A stretch of 40,206 bases of DNA from Betaproteobacteria bacterium (GTDB lineage Bacteria; Pseudomonadota; Gammaproteobacteria; Burkholderiales; Rhodocyclaceae): the NCBI GenBank assembly GCA_012026885.1, contig VEPL01000002.1, positions 1 through 40,206 on the forward strand, in the 5' to 3' direction. The notes beneath the pieces are model-generated. The model had not been told where the DNA came from and made no database searches. It was given only the letters and a program-made list of their open reading frames with translations. The translations under genes and the position numbers were made by a program. Within the stretch, counting starts at the first letter, position 1. Each line of letters begins with the position of its first letter. Positions 7,987-15,592 of the stretch are shown here, piece by piece.

Positions 7987-8787
7987 ATGAACGCCCCAGA
8001 AACCTTCTTTCTTCCCGATGTGCAGGCATTCGCCGACCTGCGCGCACTCGCCATCCAGAATGTCGGCGTCAAGGGCCTGCGCTATCCGCTCTCCATCGCG
8101 GCGGCGACGGGAGAAACCGTGGCGACCGTGGCGACGCTGGCGATGACCGTCGGTCTGCCGCCGGAAGTCAAAGGGACCCACATGTCGCGCTTCGTCGAGA
8201 TCCTCGAGTCGCGCCACGGCGTGCTCGGCCACGACACGATCTTCCGCATGCTCGACGAGATGCTGCTGCGCCTGGAGGCCAGGAGCGGACGCATCGAGAT
8301 GGCCTTTCCCTATTTCATCCGCAAGACCGCTCCCGTGTCGGGCGTCGAGAGCCTGCTGGACTACGACGTCACTTACGTCGTTGAGGCGCCCGAGGGCGAA
8401 CATGCGGCGATGACCCTGAGCGTCACGGCACCGGTCACCAGTCTGTGCCCCTGCTCGAAGAAGATTTCCGACTACGGAGCCCACAACCAGCGCTCGCTGA
8501 TCACCATCGAGGCCCGCCTGCGCGAGGCGATGACGGTCGAGGAACTGGTGCGCGTGGCCGAAGAGGAGGCTTCGTGCGAGGTATTCGGCCTGCTCAAGCG
8601 TCCCGATGAAAAATGGGTCACCGAGCGCGCCTACGACAATCCGAAATTCGTCGAGGACCTGGTGCGCGACATCGCCCTGCGCCTGATGAAGGAGCCGCGC
8701 ATCGCCGCCTGGAAGGTGGTCTCCGAGAATTTCGAGTCCATCCACAACCACTCCGCCTACGCCGAACTGCACGGCGTCAACGACTGA
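7987..8787 (+). CDS. folE2: GTP cyclohydrolase FolE2 (type IB)
   Basis: A 266-residue GTP cyclohydrolase of the COG1469/FolE2 family. It makes 7,8-dihydroneopterin triphosphate from GTP, the first step to tetrahydrofolate. The family signature [21 protein letters not shown] carries the metal-ligand Cys, and the late [14 protein letters not shown] segment is typical. FolE2 enzymes accept metals other than zinc and often replace FolE under metal or oxidative stress. In light-responsive clusters of other proteobacteria, a folate gene often accompanies a DNA photolyase, whose antenna is a folate; no photolyase lies here. A GGAG ribosome site precedes the ATG. The next gene begins 10 bases after the stop. 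Confidence 0.96.
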   Translation: MNAPETFFLPDVQAFADLRALAIQNVGVKGLRYPLSIAAATGETVATVATLAMTVGLPPEVKGTHMSRFVEILESRHGVLGHDTIFRMLDEMLLRLEARSGRIEMAFPYFIRKTAPVSGVESLLDYDVTYVVEAPEGEHAAMTLSVTAPVTSLCPCSKKISDYGAHNQRSLITIEARLREAMTVEELVRVAEEEASCEVFGLLKRPDEKWVTERAYDNPKFVEDLVRDIALRLMKEPRIAAWKVVSENFESIHNHSAYAELHGVND

Positions 8788-8797
8788 GGAGAGCGCC

Positions 8798-10105
8798 ATG
8801 CAAGGGAGACAAAAGATCGCCGTCGTCGGCGCCGGCATATCGGGGCTGGCCAGTGCCTGGCTGTTGGCGCACCGCCACGACGTGACGCTGTTCGAGGCAG
8901 GCAGCTATCTCGGCGGCCACACCAACACGGTCGATGTCACGCTGGAAGGGAAAACCCATCCGGTCGACACCGGCTTCCTGGTCTTCAACGAGCGCACCTA
9001 CCCGAACCTGATCGCCATGTTCGCGCTCCTTGGTGTCGAATCGGTGCAGACCGAGATGACCTTTGCCGTCAGCCTGGAAAAGCCCGACCTCGAGTGGGCC
9101 GGCAGCAGCCTCGCCACCGTTTTCGGCCAGAAGCGCAACCTGGTGCGCCGCGAGTTCTGGGCCATGCTCTCCGACATCCTGCGCTTCAACCGCGAGAGCG
9201 TCGCCTGGCTGGCCTCGCATCCCGACAACGGGCGCAGCCTGCGCGACTTCCTCGCCGAAGGACGCTACTCGAACGCCTTCGCCGACTGGTACCTGCTGCC
9301 GATGGCAGCCGCCATCTGGTCCTGCCCGACCGGACAGATGCTCGACACCCCGCTCGCCACCTTCGTGCGCTTCTGCCAGAACCACGGGCTGCTTCAGGTC
9401 TTCGACAGGCCCGCTTGGCGCACCGTGAAGGGCGGCGGACGCGAGTACGTGCAGCGCCTTGCCGCGCAACTCGACGACATCCGCCTCGCCTGCCCGGTCA
9501 GCGGCGTCACCCGCGCCGCCGATGGCCTCCATGTCGTCCATGCTGGCGGCAGCGAACGCTTCGACCAGGTCGTCATGGCCTGCCACAGCGACCAGTCGCT
9601 GCGCATCCTCGGCTTCACCGCCAGCGACGCCCAACGCGAGGTCCTGGCGGCCATCCGCTACCAGCCGAACCGCGCCGTCCTGCATACCGATCGTGCCCTG
9701 CTGCCGCGTGACGAGAAGCTGTGGTCGGCATGGAACTACTTCGCCGGCAGCGGCGAGCCCGGGCATCAGGCAGTCGGTGTTTCCTACCTGATCAACAAGC
9801 TGCAGCCGCTGCCGTTCTCGACGCCGGTGGTGGTCACGCTCAATCCGGTGCACGAGCCGGACCCGGCACAGGTGATCGCCGAGTTCGACTACGCCCACCC
9901 GATCTTCGACGGGCCGGCCATCGCCGCCCAGCGCCGCCTCGCCGACGTCCAGGGCGAGGGCGGCATCTGGCTGGCCGGTGCCTGGGGCAGCTATGGCTTC
10001 CACGAGGACGGTCTCAAGTCGGCGCTGCGTGTCGCCAACGGCCTCGGCGTCGCGGCGCCGTGGCAGGACGCGGCGCCGGCCGTGCGCGATCTGGCGATGG
10101 CGTGA
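8798..10105 (+). CDS. FAD-dependent amine-oxidase-like oxidoreductase
   Basis: A 435-residue flavoprotein of the NAD(P)/FAD-binding amine oxidase/desaturase superfamily. The N-terminal dinucleotide fold is GAGISG (11-16), followed by the FEAGSYLGGHTNTV loop. A C-terminal FAD closure reads GIWLAGAWGSYGFHEDGLKSAL. In many proteobacteria such a protein is encoded with a DUF1365 protein and a cyclopropane-synthase-like enzyme, exactly as here, and a similar set belongs to the Rhodobacter singlet-oxygen regulon. Acyl-chain oxidation or desaturation is therefore a reasonable hypothesis, but the substrate is not visible in the sequence. The start has a strong GAGGAGAG ribosome site. The DUF1365 gene starts five bases after the TGA. 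Confidence 0.88.
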   Translation: MQGRQKIAVVGAGISGLASAWLLAHRHDVTLFEAGSYLGGHTNTVDVTLEGKTHPVDTGFLVFNERTYPNLIAMFALLGVESVQTEMTFAVSLEKPDLEWAGSSLATVFGQKRNLVRREFWAMLSDILRFNRESVAWLASHPDNGRSLRDFLAEGRYSNAFADWYLLPMAAAIWSCPTGQMLDTPLATFVRFCQNHGLLQVFDRPAWRTVKGGGREYVQRLAAQLDDIRLACPVSGVTRAADGLHVVHAGGSERFDQVVMACHSDQSLRILGFTASDAQREVLAAIRYQPNRAVLHTDRALLPRDEKLWSAWNYFAGSGEPGHQAVGVSYLINKLQPLPFSTPVVVTLNPVHEPDPAQVIAEFDYAHPIFDGPAIAAQRRLADVQGEGGIWLAGAWGSYGFHEDGLKSALRVANGLGVAAPWQDAAPAVRDLAMA

Positions 10106-10109
10106 AGCG

Positions 10110-10883
10110 ATGAGTGGCATTCCCTCGCTCCTCGTCGGCAACGTCATGCACCGGCGTATGCGGCCGGTCGAGAACGCCTTCGTCTACCCGGTGTTCTACG
10201 TGCAGTTGCCGCTGCATGACCTGGAGACGGCAAAAGGGCCGGTTTTCTCGGTCGACCGCGCCAACCTGCTGAGCTTCCACCAGCGCGACCACGGTCCGCG
10301 CGACGGCAGCCCGCTGCTGCCCTGGATCCAGGCGCTGCTGCGCGAGCGCGGCCTGCCCGACGACGGCGAGATCGTCCTGCAGACCTTCCCGCGCGTCCTC
10401 GGCTTCGTTTTCAATCCGGTCAGCTTCTGGTATTGCCACGATGTCCAGGGCGCGCTGGTCGCCGTGCTGGCGGAGGTCAACAACACCTTCGGCGGGCGTC
10501 ACGCCTACCTGCTGCACAATCCGGGCGGCGCCCCCTTGCGCGATGGCCAGACCTTGCGGGCCGGCAAGGAATTCCATGTCTCGCCCTTCTGCGAGGTGGT
10601 CGGCGGCTATCGCTTCCGCTTCCATCTCGGCCGTACCAAGCCGCTCGCCTGCATCGACTACGACGACGGTGGCGGCGACCTGCTGCTGACCGCGATCAGC
10701 GGCCGCCGCCTCGCGTGGACGACGCGCAACCTCTTTTCCACCTTCGTGCGCATGCCGCTGCTGACCTTCGGCGTCGTCGCGCGCATTCACTGGCAGGCCC
10801 TGCGCCTCTGGCTCAAGGGCGTGCCCTTCCGCGGCGCCCATCCGCCCGCATCGACCCAACCGGTACAGGAACCGACGAAATGA
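10110..10883 (+). CDS. DUF1365 family protein
   Basis: A 257-residue protein of unknown biochemical function, recognised as DUF1365. It opens with LLVGNVMHRRMRPVENAF and contains the family motifs FVFNPVSFWYCHD and EVNNTFGGRHAYLL. KEFHVSPFC then leads a region rich in aromatic residues. The family almost always sits between the amine-oxidase-like gene and a cyclopropane-synthase-like gene, which points to a role in acyl-chain modification. A short hydrophobic stretch near residues 210-235 could contact the membrane. The TGA stop overlaps the next ATG (ATGA at 10880), so the two genes are translationally coupled. An upstream extension would overlap the oxidoreductase gene and is rejected. Confidence 0.9.
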   Translation: MSGIPSLLVGNVMHRRMRPVENAFVYPVFYVQLPLHDLETAKGPVFSVDRANLLSFHQRDHGPRDGSPLLPWIQALLRERGLPDDGEIVLQTFPRVLGFVFNPVSFWYCHDVQGALVAVLAEVNNTFGGRHAYLLHNPGGAPLRDGQTLRAGKEFHVSPFCEVVGGYRFRFHLGRTKPLACIDYDDGGGDLLLTAISGRRLAWTTRNLFSTFVRMPLLTFGVVARIHWQALRLWLKGVPFRGAHPPASTQPVQEPTK

Positions 10884-12064
10884 ACAACACGCTGACCATC
10901 GGCGGTGCCGCGTCGCCCGCCCGCGCCACCCGCATCGTCCTCGAACTCCTCGAAAGCCTGCATGGTGGCCTGCTCGAAGTACGACTGCCCGACGGCTCCA
11001 GCCGCCTGTTCGGCGAGGGCGAGCCGGGCGTCTCCTGGATCGTGCATGACGAGGCGGTGTTCGAACACATCCTCGCACGCGGCGACATCGGCTTCGCCGA
11101 GTCCTACATCGACGGCCTCTGGGAAAGCGGCGACCTGACCGCCCTGCTGACGCTGTTCGCGCGCAACCGCGACAACCTGCAGCGGGCGATCTACGGCAAC
11201 TGGCGGCAGCTGCTGGCGGCACGCGTGCGCCACTGGTTCAACCGCAACAGCCGCGCCGGCAGCCGGCGCAACATCATGGCCCACTACGACCTCGGCAACG
11301 AGTTTTACCGGCTGTGGCTCGACGAGACCATGAGCTACTCGAGCGCCCTCTACGGCACTGATGCCGGCGACGCCCTGCCCGACGCCCAGCGCGCCAAGTA
11401 CCGGCGCATCCTCGACCGGCTGGAAGCACAGCCGGGGCAATCAGTGCTCGAGATCGGCTGCGGCTGGGGCGGCTTCGCCGAGCTGGCGGCCGTCGCCGGA
11501 CTGCGCGCCACCGGCCTGACCCTGTCACCGGCCCAGTTGGGCTGGGCGCAGCGGCGCGTGCCGCAGGCCGACCTGCGCTTGCAGGACTACCGCGATACGC
11601 AGGAACGCTTTGACCACGTCGTCTCGATCGAGATGTTCGAAGCGGTAGGTGAGCGCTGGTGGCCGACCTACTTCCGTACCGTCGCCGGCGCGCTGAAGGA
11701 AGGCGGCAACGCGGTGATCCAGAGCATCACCATCCGCGACGACCTGTTCTCCGCCTACCGCAAGTCGACCGACTTCATCCAGCAGCACGTCTTCCCCGGC
11801 GGCATGCTGCCCTCGCGCGCCGCCTTCCGCGCTGCCGCCGCACGCGCCGGCCTCGTCGTGCGCGACGAGTTCGCCTTCGGGGCTGACTACGCGCGCACCC
11901 TGGCCGAATGGCGCGTTGCCTTCGAGCGCAACTGGCCGCAGATTTCCGCGCTCGGCTTCGACGAAACTTTCCGCCGCCTGTGGCGGATGTACCTGTGCTA
12001 CTGCGAGGCCGGCTTCCGCGCCGGTAACATCGATGTCGTCCAGTTCCAGCTCGCGCATCGTTGA
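10880..12064 (+). CDS. Cyclopropane-fatty-acyl-phospholipid synthase-like methyltransferase
   Basis: A 394-residue SAM-dependent enzyme acting on acyl chains of membrane phospholipids. The SAM motif is VLEIGCGWGGF (189-199); EMFEAVG (251-257), HVFPGGMLPS and FGADYARTL follow as in Cfa. Compared with the five bicarbonate ligands of E. coli Cfa (C139, E239, H266, I268, Y317), Glu254, Ile283 and Tyr337 are kept. C139 is Ser155 and H266 is Gln281. Loss of the general-base ligands argues against ordinary cyclopropanation and suggests a methylated or methylene product, as made by relatives such as Rhodobacter UfaM or actinobacterial TmsB. That alignment was made from memory. Its start overlaps the DUF1365 stop. 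Confidence 0.92.
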   Translation: MNNTLTIGGAASPARATRIVLELLESLHGGLLEVRLPDGSSRLFGEGEPGVSWIVHDEAVFEHILARGDIGFAESYIDGLWESGDLTALLTLFARNRDNLQRAIYGNWRQLLAARVRHWFNRNSRAGSRRNIMAHYDLGNEFYRLWLDETMSYSSALYGTDAGDALPDAQRAKYRRILDRLEAQPGQSVLEIGCGWGGFAELAAVAGLRATGLTLSPAQLGWAQRRVPQADLRLQDYRDTQERFDHVVSIEMFEAVGERWWPTYFRTVAGALKEGGNAVIQSITIRDDLFSAYRKSTDFIQQHVFPGGMLPSRAAFRAAAARAGLVVRDEFAFGADYARTLAEWRVAFERNWPQISALGFDETFRRLWRMYLCYCEAGFRAGNIDVVQFQLAHR

Positions 12065-12137
12065 TCTCGTGGCGCCGGGCGCCCGCCGCGCTGCCGGCGA
12101 TGGTTGCGGTCGACCGGCGAAAACGGCCGAAATCGGC

Positions 12138-12653
12138 ATGCGCGCGAACGGGCGCCGGCGGCTTCTCGCCGTGCTCGCCGGCTGGCCGCTCGCCGCCCTG
12201 CCGGCCTTCGCCGCGCCCGATCCGGCGCTCGGCCTCAAGCGCTGGGGCAGCGGCGATTTCCGCCGCTTCGGCTTTCTCGTCTATCACGCGACGCTGTGGG
12301 CCGGCGACGACCCGTTGCGCCCGCCGCTCGCGCTGCGCCTCGACTACAAGCGCACCATCGCCGGCAGCGCCATCGCCGAGGCGAGCGTCAAGGAAATGCG
12401 CCAGCTCGGTGCCGGCGAGGCCGACCTCAAGCGCTGGGGGACCGAGATGGCGCGCGTCTTCCCCGACGTGCGTGAAGGCGACCACCTGACCGGCCTCTAC
12501 CGTCCCGAGGGTGCCGCCTTCCTGTTCAACGGCAGTGCGCGCGGGGAGATTGCCGATCCCGAGTTCGCCCGCCGCTTCTTCGCCATCTGGCTCGATCCGC
12601 GCACCAGCGCGCCCGACCTGCGCGCCGCGCTGTTGCGCCGCCCGGCCGGTTGA
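12138..12653 (+). CDS. Chalcone-isomerase-like exported protein
   Basis: A 171-residue protein with a Sec signal (MRANGRRRLLAVLAG, cleavage likely after AFA near residue 29) and a chalcone-isomerase-like body. The LDYKRTIAGSAIAEASVKEM stretch and the later FLFNG/FFAIWLDPRTSAPDLR segment are typical of bacterial members. Bacterial homologues are not known to isomerise flavonoids, and a fatty-acid-binding role has been proposed for non-catalytic relatives. In this operon that would fit an acyl-chain carrier. I chose ATG 12138 because the signal peptide starts there. GTG 12069, four bases after the preceding stop, would add 23 residues. The 73-base gap before ATG 12138 is the largest in the operon. 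Confidence 0.8.
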   Translation: MRANGRRRLLAVLAGWPLAALPAFAAPDPALGLKRWGSGDFRRFGFLVYHATLWAGDDPLRPPLALRLDYKRTIAGSAIAEASVKEMRQLGAGEADLKRWGTEMARVFPDVREGDHLTGLYRPEGAAFLFNGSARGEIADPEFARRFFAIWLDPRTSAPDLRAALLRRPAG

Positions 12654-12655
12654 CC

Positions 12656-13873
12656 ATGACCACCGGGCGCGTGCTTGCCTACGGCCTGCTCGGGCTGCCA
12701 CTGGCCTTCGCGGCGCTGCCGGTGTACGTCCACGTCCCGCGCTTCTACGCCGAGGTGGCGGGCATGGAGTTGGCGCTGCTCGGTGCCATCCTGCTCGGCG
12801 CCCGCCTGCTCGATGCCGGCATCGACCCGTGGCTGGGCTGGCTGGCTGACCGCGTGCCGCGCCCGGCGATGGTCGCCGTCGCGCTGGTGCCCTTCGCGGC
12901 CGGCTTCGTCGCCTTGCTCCACCCGCCGGCCGACTACGCCGCGGCCTGGCTGCTCGGCTCGCTGGCCCTGACCTACCTCGGTTTCTCGGCGGCGTCCATC
13001 GCCTACCAGGCCTGGGGCGCCGATGTCGGCAGCGATTCCGGGGTGCGCACGCGCTTGACCGCGGCGCGCGAGGGCTTCGGACTGGTCGGCGTCGTCCTCG
13101 CCGCGGCGCTCCCCGGCCTGCTGGCCAGCGACCTCAGCGACGGCATCGCCCGCCTGTCATGGGTCCTGCCGCCGCTCCTGCTGGTCGCCGCGCTGACCAC
13201 CTTTTCGCGGGTCGGTGCCGGGCAGCCGGTCCTCGCCCCGACCCAGCCGCTGTTGCCGAGCCTGCGCCGGGTCATGGCTCTTCCCGCCTTCCGTCGCCTG
13301 CTCGCCGTCTTCGTCGCCAACGGCATCGCCGCAGCGCTGCCGGCCACGCTCTTTCTCTTCTTCGTCGCCGACGTGCTGCGCGCCGAGCGCACCGGCGGCG
13401 GCCTGCTTGCCCTCTATTTCGTCGCCGGCGCCGCCTCGTTGCCGTTGTGGGTGCGGCTGGCCGCGCGCTTCGGACGCCCGCTCGCGTGGCTGGCGGCGAT
13501 GCTGCTGTCGATCGTCGCCTTCGCCGGCGCCAGTTTGCTCGGCCCCGGCGACGTCGCCGCTTTCGCGGTCATCTGTTTCGCCTCGGGGCTGGCGCTCGGT
13601 GCCGACCTCGCGCTGCCGGCAGCCATCGCCGCCGACCTCGGCGAGCGCCAGGGCCAGGCCGGGGCCTGTTTCGGCGTCTGGAATTTCGTCGCCAAGCTCA
13701 ACCTGGCGCTCGCCGCCGGCCTCGCCCTGCCGCTGCTCGGGCTGCTCGGCTACGTGCCGGGCGGCGAGACCGGCCTGCCGGCGCTGACCTTTGCCTATGC
13801 CCTGCTGCCGCTCGCCTTCAAGGCAATTGCGGCAATCTTCCTGTGGCGCTGGCGCCACGACCTGGAGCAGTGA
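12656..13873 (+). CDS. MFS carrier, GPH (MFS_2)-like
   Basis: A 405-residue inner-membrane transporter with about twelve hydrophobic segments. The N-terminal part (GLPLAFAALPVYVHVPRFYAE, then LDAGIDPWLGWLADRVPRP) matches the sodium/sugar GPH-type MFS_2 family rather than drug exporters. LGASIAYQ-like residues and ADVGSDSGVRTRLTAAREGF follow in the central loop. Members of this sub-family recur in light or singlet-oxygen clusters, where the substrate is unknown. MFS_2 also contains lysolipid carriers, so a lipid substrate is conceivable here, though unproven. Its ATG is two bases after the preceding stop and its stop is two bases before the next ATG. Confidence 0.85.
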   Translation: MTTGRVLAYGLLGLPLAFAALPVYVHVPRFYAEVAGMELALLGAILLGARLLDAGIDPWLGWLADRVPRPAMVAVALVPFAAGFVALLHPPADYAAAWLLGSLALTYLGFSAASIAYQAWGADVGSDSGVRTRLTAAREGFGLVGVVLAAALPGLLASDLSDGIARLSWVLPPLLLVAALTTFSRVGAGQPVLAPTQPLLPSLRRVMALPAFRRLLAVFVANGIAAALPATLFLFFVADVLRAERTGGGLLALYFVAGAASLPLWVRLAARFGRPLAWLAAMLLSIVAFAGASLLGPGDVAAFAVICFASGLALGADLALPAAIAADLGERQGQAGACFGVWNFVAKLNLALAAGLALPLLGLLGYVPGGETGLPALTFAYALLPLAFKAIAAIFLWRWRHDLEQ

Positions 13874-13875
13874 CC

Positions 13876-14397
13876 ATGAAAGCGATCCTCGCCTGCCTGT
13901 TTTCCCTCCTGCTCGCCGGTTGCGCGTCAGGCGGGATAGACCAGTACCGCGCCGAGAAGCCGGTCCTCGACCTCAAGACCTATCTCAACGGCACCCTCGA
14001 CGCGTGGGGCATCTTCCAGGGGCGCGACCGCGCGGTGCAGAAGCGCTTCCATGTCGTCATCGACGCGAAATGGGAAGGCGATACCGGTGTCCTCGACGAG
14101 CGTTTCACGTGGTCGGACGGCACGACCTCGCGCCGCGTGTGGACGCTGACCAGACGCGCCGACGGAATCTGGGGGGGTACGGCCCACGAGGTCGTCGGCG
14201 AGGCGGTGGGCGAAGTCGCCGGCAATGCGCTGCGCTGGCGCTACGTACTGGCGCTGCCGGTCGACGGCAAAGTGTACAACGTCGATTTCTACGACTGGAT
14301 GTTCCTGATGGACGACAAGGTGATGCTCAACCGCTCGTACATGTCGAAGTGGGGCCTCGACCTCGGCGAGGTATCGCTGACCTTCGTCAAGCGCTAG
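13876..14397 (+). CDS. DUF3833 lipoprotein
   Basis: A 173-residue lipoprotein. The lipobox LLAGC ends at about residue 18, so it should be anchored in the outer membrane or the periplasmic face of the inner membrane. The body matches DUF3833, a lipocalin-like beta-rich family: LDLKTYLNGTLDAWGIFQGR near the N-terminus, WTLTRRADGIWGGTAHEVVG in the middle, and YDWMFLMDDKVMLNRSYMSKWG near the end. No enzymatic motif is visible. A lipid-binding or carrier role is inferred from the fold and the operon. It starts two bases after the MFS gene and its stop overlaps the AGGAGG ribosome site of the SDR gene. Confidence 0.88.
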   Translation: MKAILACLFSLLLAGCASGGIDQYRAEKPVLDLKTYLNGTLDAWGIFQGRDRAVQKRFHVVIDAKWEGDTGVLDERFTWSDGTTSRRVWTLTRRADGIWGGTAHEVVGEAVGEVAGNALRWRYVLALPVDGKVYNVDFYDWMFLMDDKVMLNRSYMSKWGLDLGEVSLTFVKR

Positions 14398-14405
14398 GAG
14401 GCAGG

Positions 14406-15167
14406 ATGGCACTCAATCCGCGCATCGCCGGCTGGTCAGGGCGCCGCGTCTGGCTGGTCGGCGCCTCGGCCGGCATCGGCGCCGCCATGGCGCGCGAACT
14501 GGCGGCGCGCGGCGCCCGCCTGGCGCTTTCGGCGCGCCGCGCCGAAGCCCTGCAGGCGCTCGCCATCGATGGCGCCCTCCTGTTGCCGTGCGACGCGACC
14601 GACGCCGCCAGCCTGACGGCGGCCCGCAGCAGCCTGATTGCCACGTGGGGCGGCGTCGACCTGGTCGTCTACCTGGCCGGCGACTATGTGCCGATGCGCG
14701 CCGACGAATTCGACCTCGCGGTCGCCGAGCGGGTGCTGGCGGTCAATTTCAACGGGGCGTTGCGCCTGGCGGCGACTGTACTGGCCGACCTGCGCCCCGG
14801 CGGCGGCATCGCCTTCGTGGCCAGCGTGGCCGGTTACCGTGGCCTGCCCAAGGCGCTCTGTTACGGGCCGGGCAAGGCGGCGCTCATCCATTTCGCCGAG
14901 GTGCTGCATCTCGACCTGGCGCCGAAGGGCATCGGTGTCTGGGTCATCAACCCGGGCTTCGTCGCCACCCGGCTGACGGCGCAGAACGACTTTGCCATGC
15001 CGGCGCTGATGACGCCGGAAGCTGCCGCGATTGCCGCGGTCGACGGCTTCGCGACCGGCAAATTCGAGATCCATTTCCCGAAGCGCTTCACCCGCGTGCT
15101 CAAGTTCCTTTCGCTTTTGCCCTACCGGCTCTATTTCCCGGCGATCCGCCGCTTCACCGGAAGCTGA
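14406..15167 (+). CDS. Short-chain dehydrogenase/reductase
   Basis: A 253-residue classical SDR. The Rossmann motif is GASAGIG (19-25). The catalytic residues are Asn114, Ser140 and Tyr153 with Lys157 (YGPGK). NPGFVATRLT follows at the substrate loop. The basic, hydrophobic C-terminus (about 225-253: FTRVLKFLSLLPYRLYFPAIRRF) looks able to lie on or cross the membrane, which suits a lipid-chain substrate. NAD versus NADP preference cannot be settled; the LSARRAE segment after beta-2 hints at NADP. SDRs occur in the equivalent Rhodobacter and Pseudomonas clusters. A perfect AGGAGG lies four bases upstream of the ATG. The next gene starts two bases after its stop. Confidence 0.92.
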   Translation: MALNPRIAGWSGRRVWLVGASAGIGAAMARELAARGARLALSARRAEALQALAIDGALLLPCDATDAASLTAARSSLIATWGGVDLVVYLAGDYVPMRADEFDLAVAERVLAVNFNGALRLAATVLADLRPGGGIAFVASVAGYRGLPKALCYGPGKAALIHFAEVLHLDLAPKGIGVWVINPGFVATRLTAQNDFAMPALMTPEAAAIAAVDGFATGKFEIHFPKRFTRVLKFLSLLPYRLYFPAIRRFTGS

Positions 15168-15169
15168 AC

Positions 15170-15592
15170 ATGAACCTCGACGAACTGATCGATTTCTACC
15201 ATGACCTGACGCCCGAGTCGGTCGCCCGTTTCCCCGAGTTCTACAGCGCCGACGCGTGGTTCAAGGATCCGTTCAACGAGGTGCGCGGCATTGCTGCCAT
15301 CCAGCGCATCTTCAGTCACATGTTCACTCAGGTGGACGAGCCGCGCTTCGTCGTCACCGAGCGCGTGGTCGATGCCGGCGGCGCCATGCTGGTCTGGGAA
15401 CTGGGGTTCCGCGTCCGGCTATGGGGCAAGGGGCAGGCGCAGGTGATGCGCGGTGTCTCGCACCTGAAGTTCGCGGCCGACGGCAAGGTCTGCTACCACC
15501 GCGATTACTGGGACACCGGCGAAGAACTTTACATGAAGCTGCCGGGCCTCGGCACGCTAATGCGCGGGCTACGCCGGGCGCTGTCCGCCTGA
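15170..15592 (+). CDS. NTF2/SnoaL-like protein
   Basis: A 140-residue protein with an NTF2-like (SnoaL/ketosteroid-isomerase) cone fold. It starts with LIDFYHDLTPESVARFPEFYSADAWFKDPFNEVRG, the usual helix plus acidic-aromatic pocket, and ends with a strand pair and YHRDYWDTGEELY. The His/Tyr/Asp-rich end of the sheet could bind a small or lipid molecule. Catalysis is unproven. It is the last gene of the ten-gene operon and its 3' end overlaps the end of the opposing potassium-channel gene by 24 bases. No terminator is seen at the junction. Similar proteins follow the SDR in related clusters. Confidence 0.85.
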   Translation: MNLDELIDFYHDLTPESVARFPEFYSADAWFKDPFNEVRGIAAIQRIFSHMFTQVDEPRFVVTERVVDAGGAMLVWELGFRVRLWGKGQAQVMRGVSHLKFAADGKVCYHRDYWDTGEELYMKLPGLGTLMRGLRRALSA

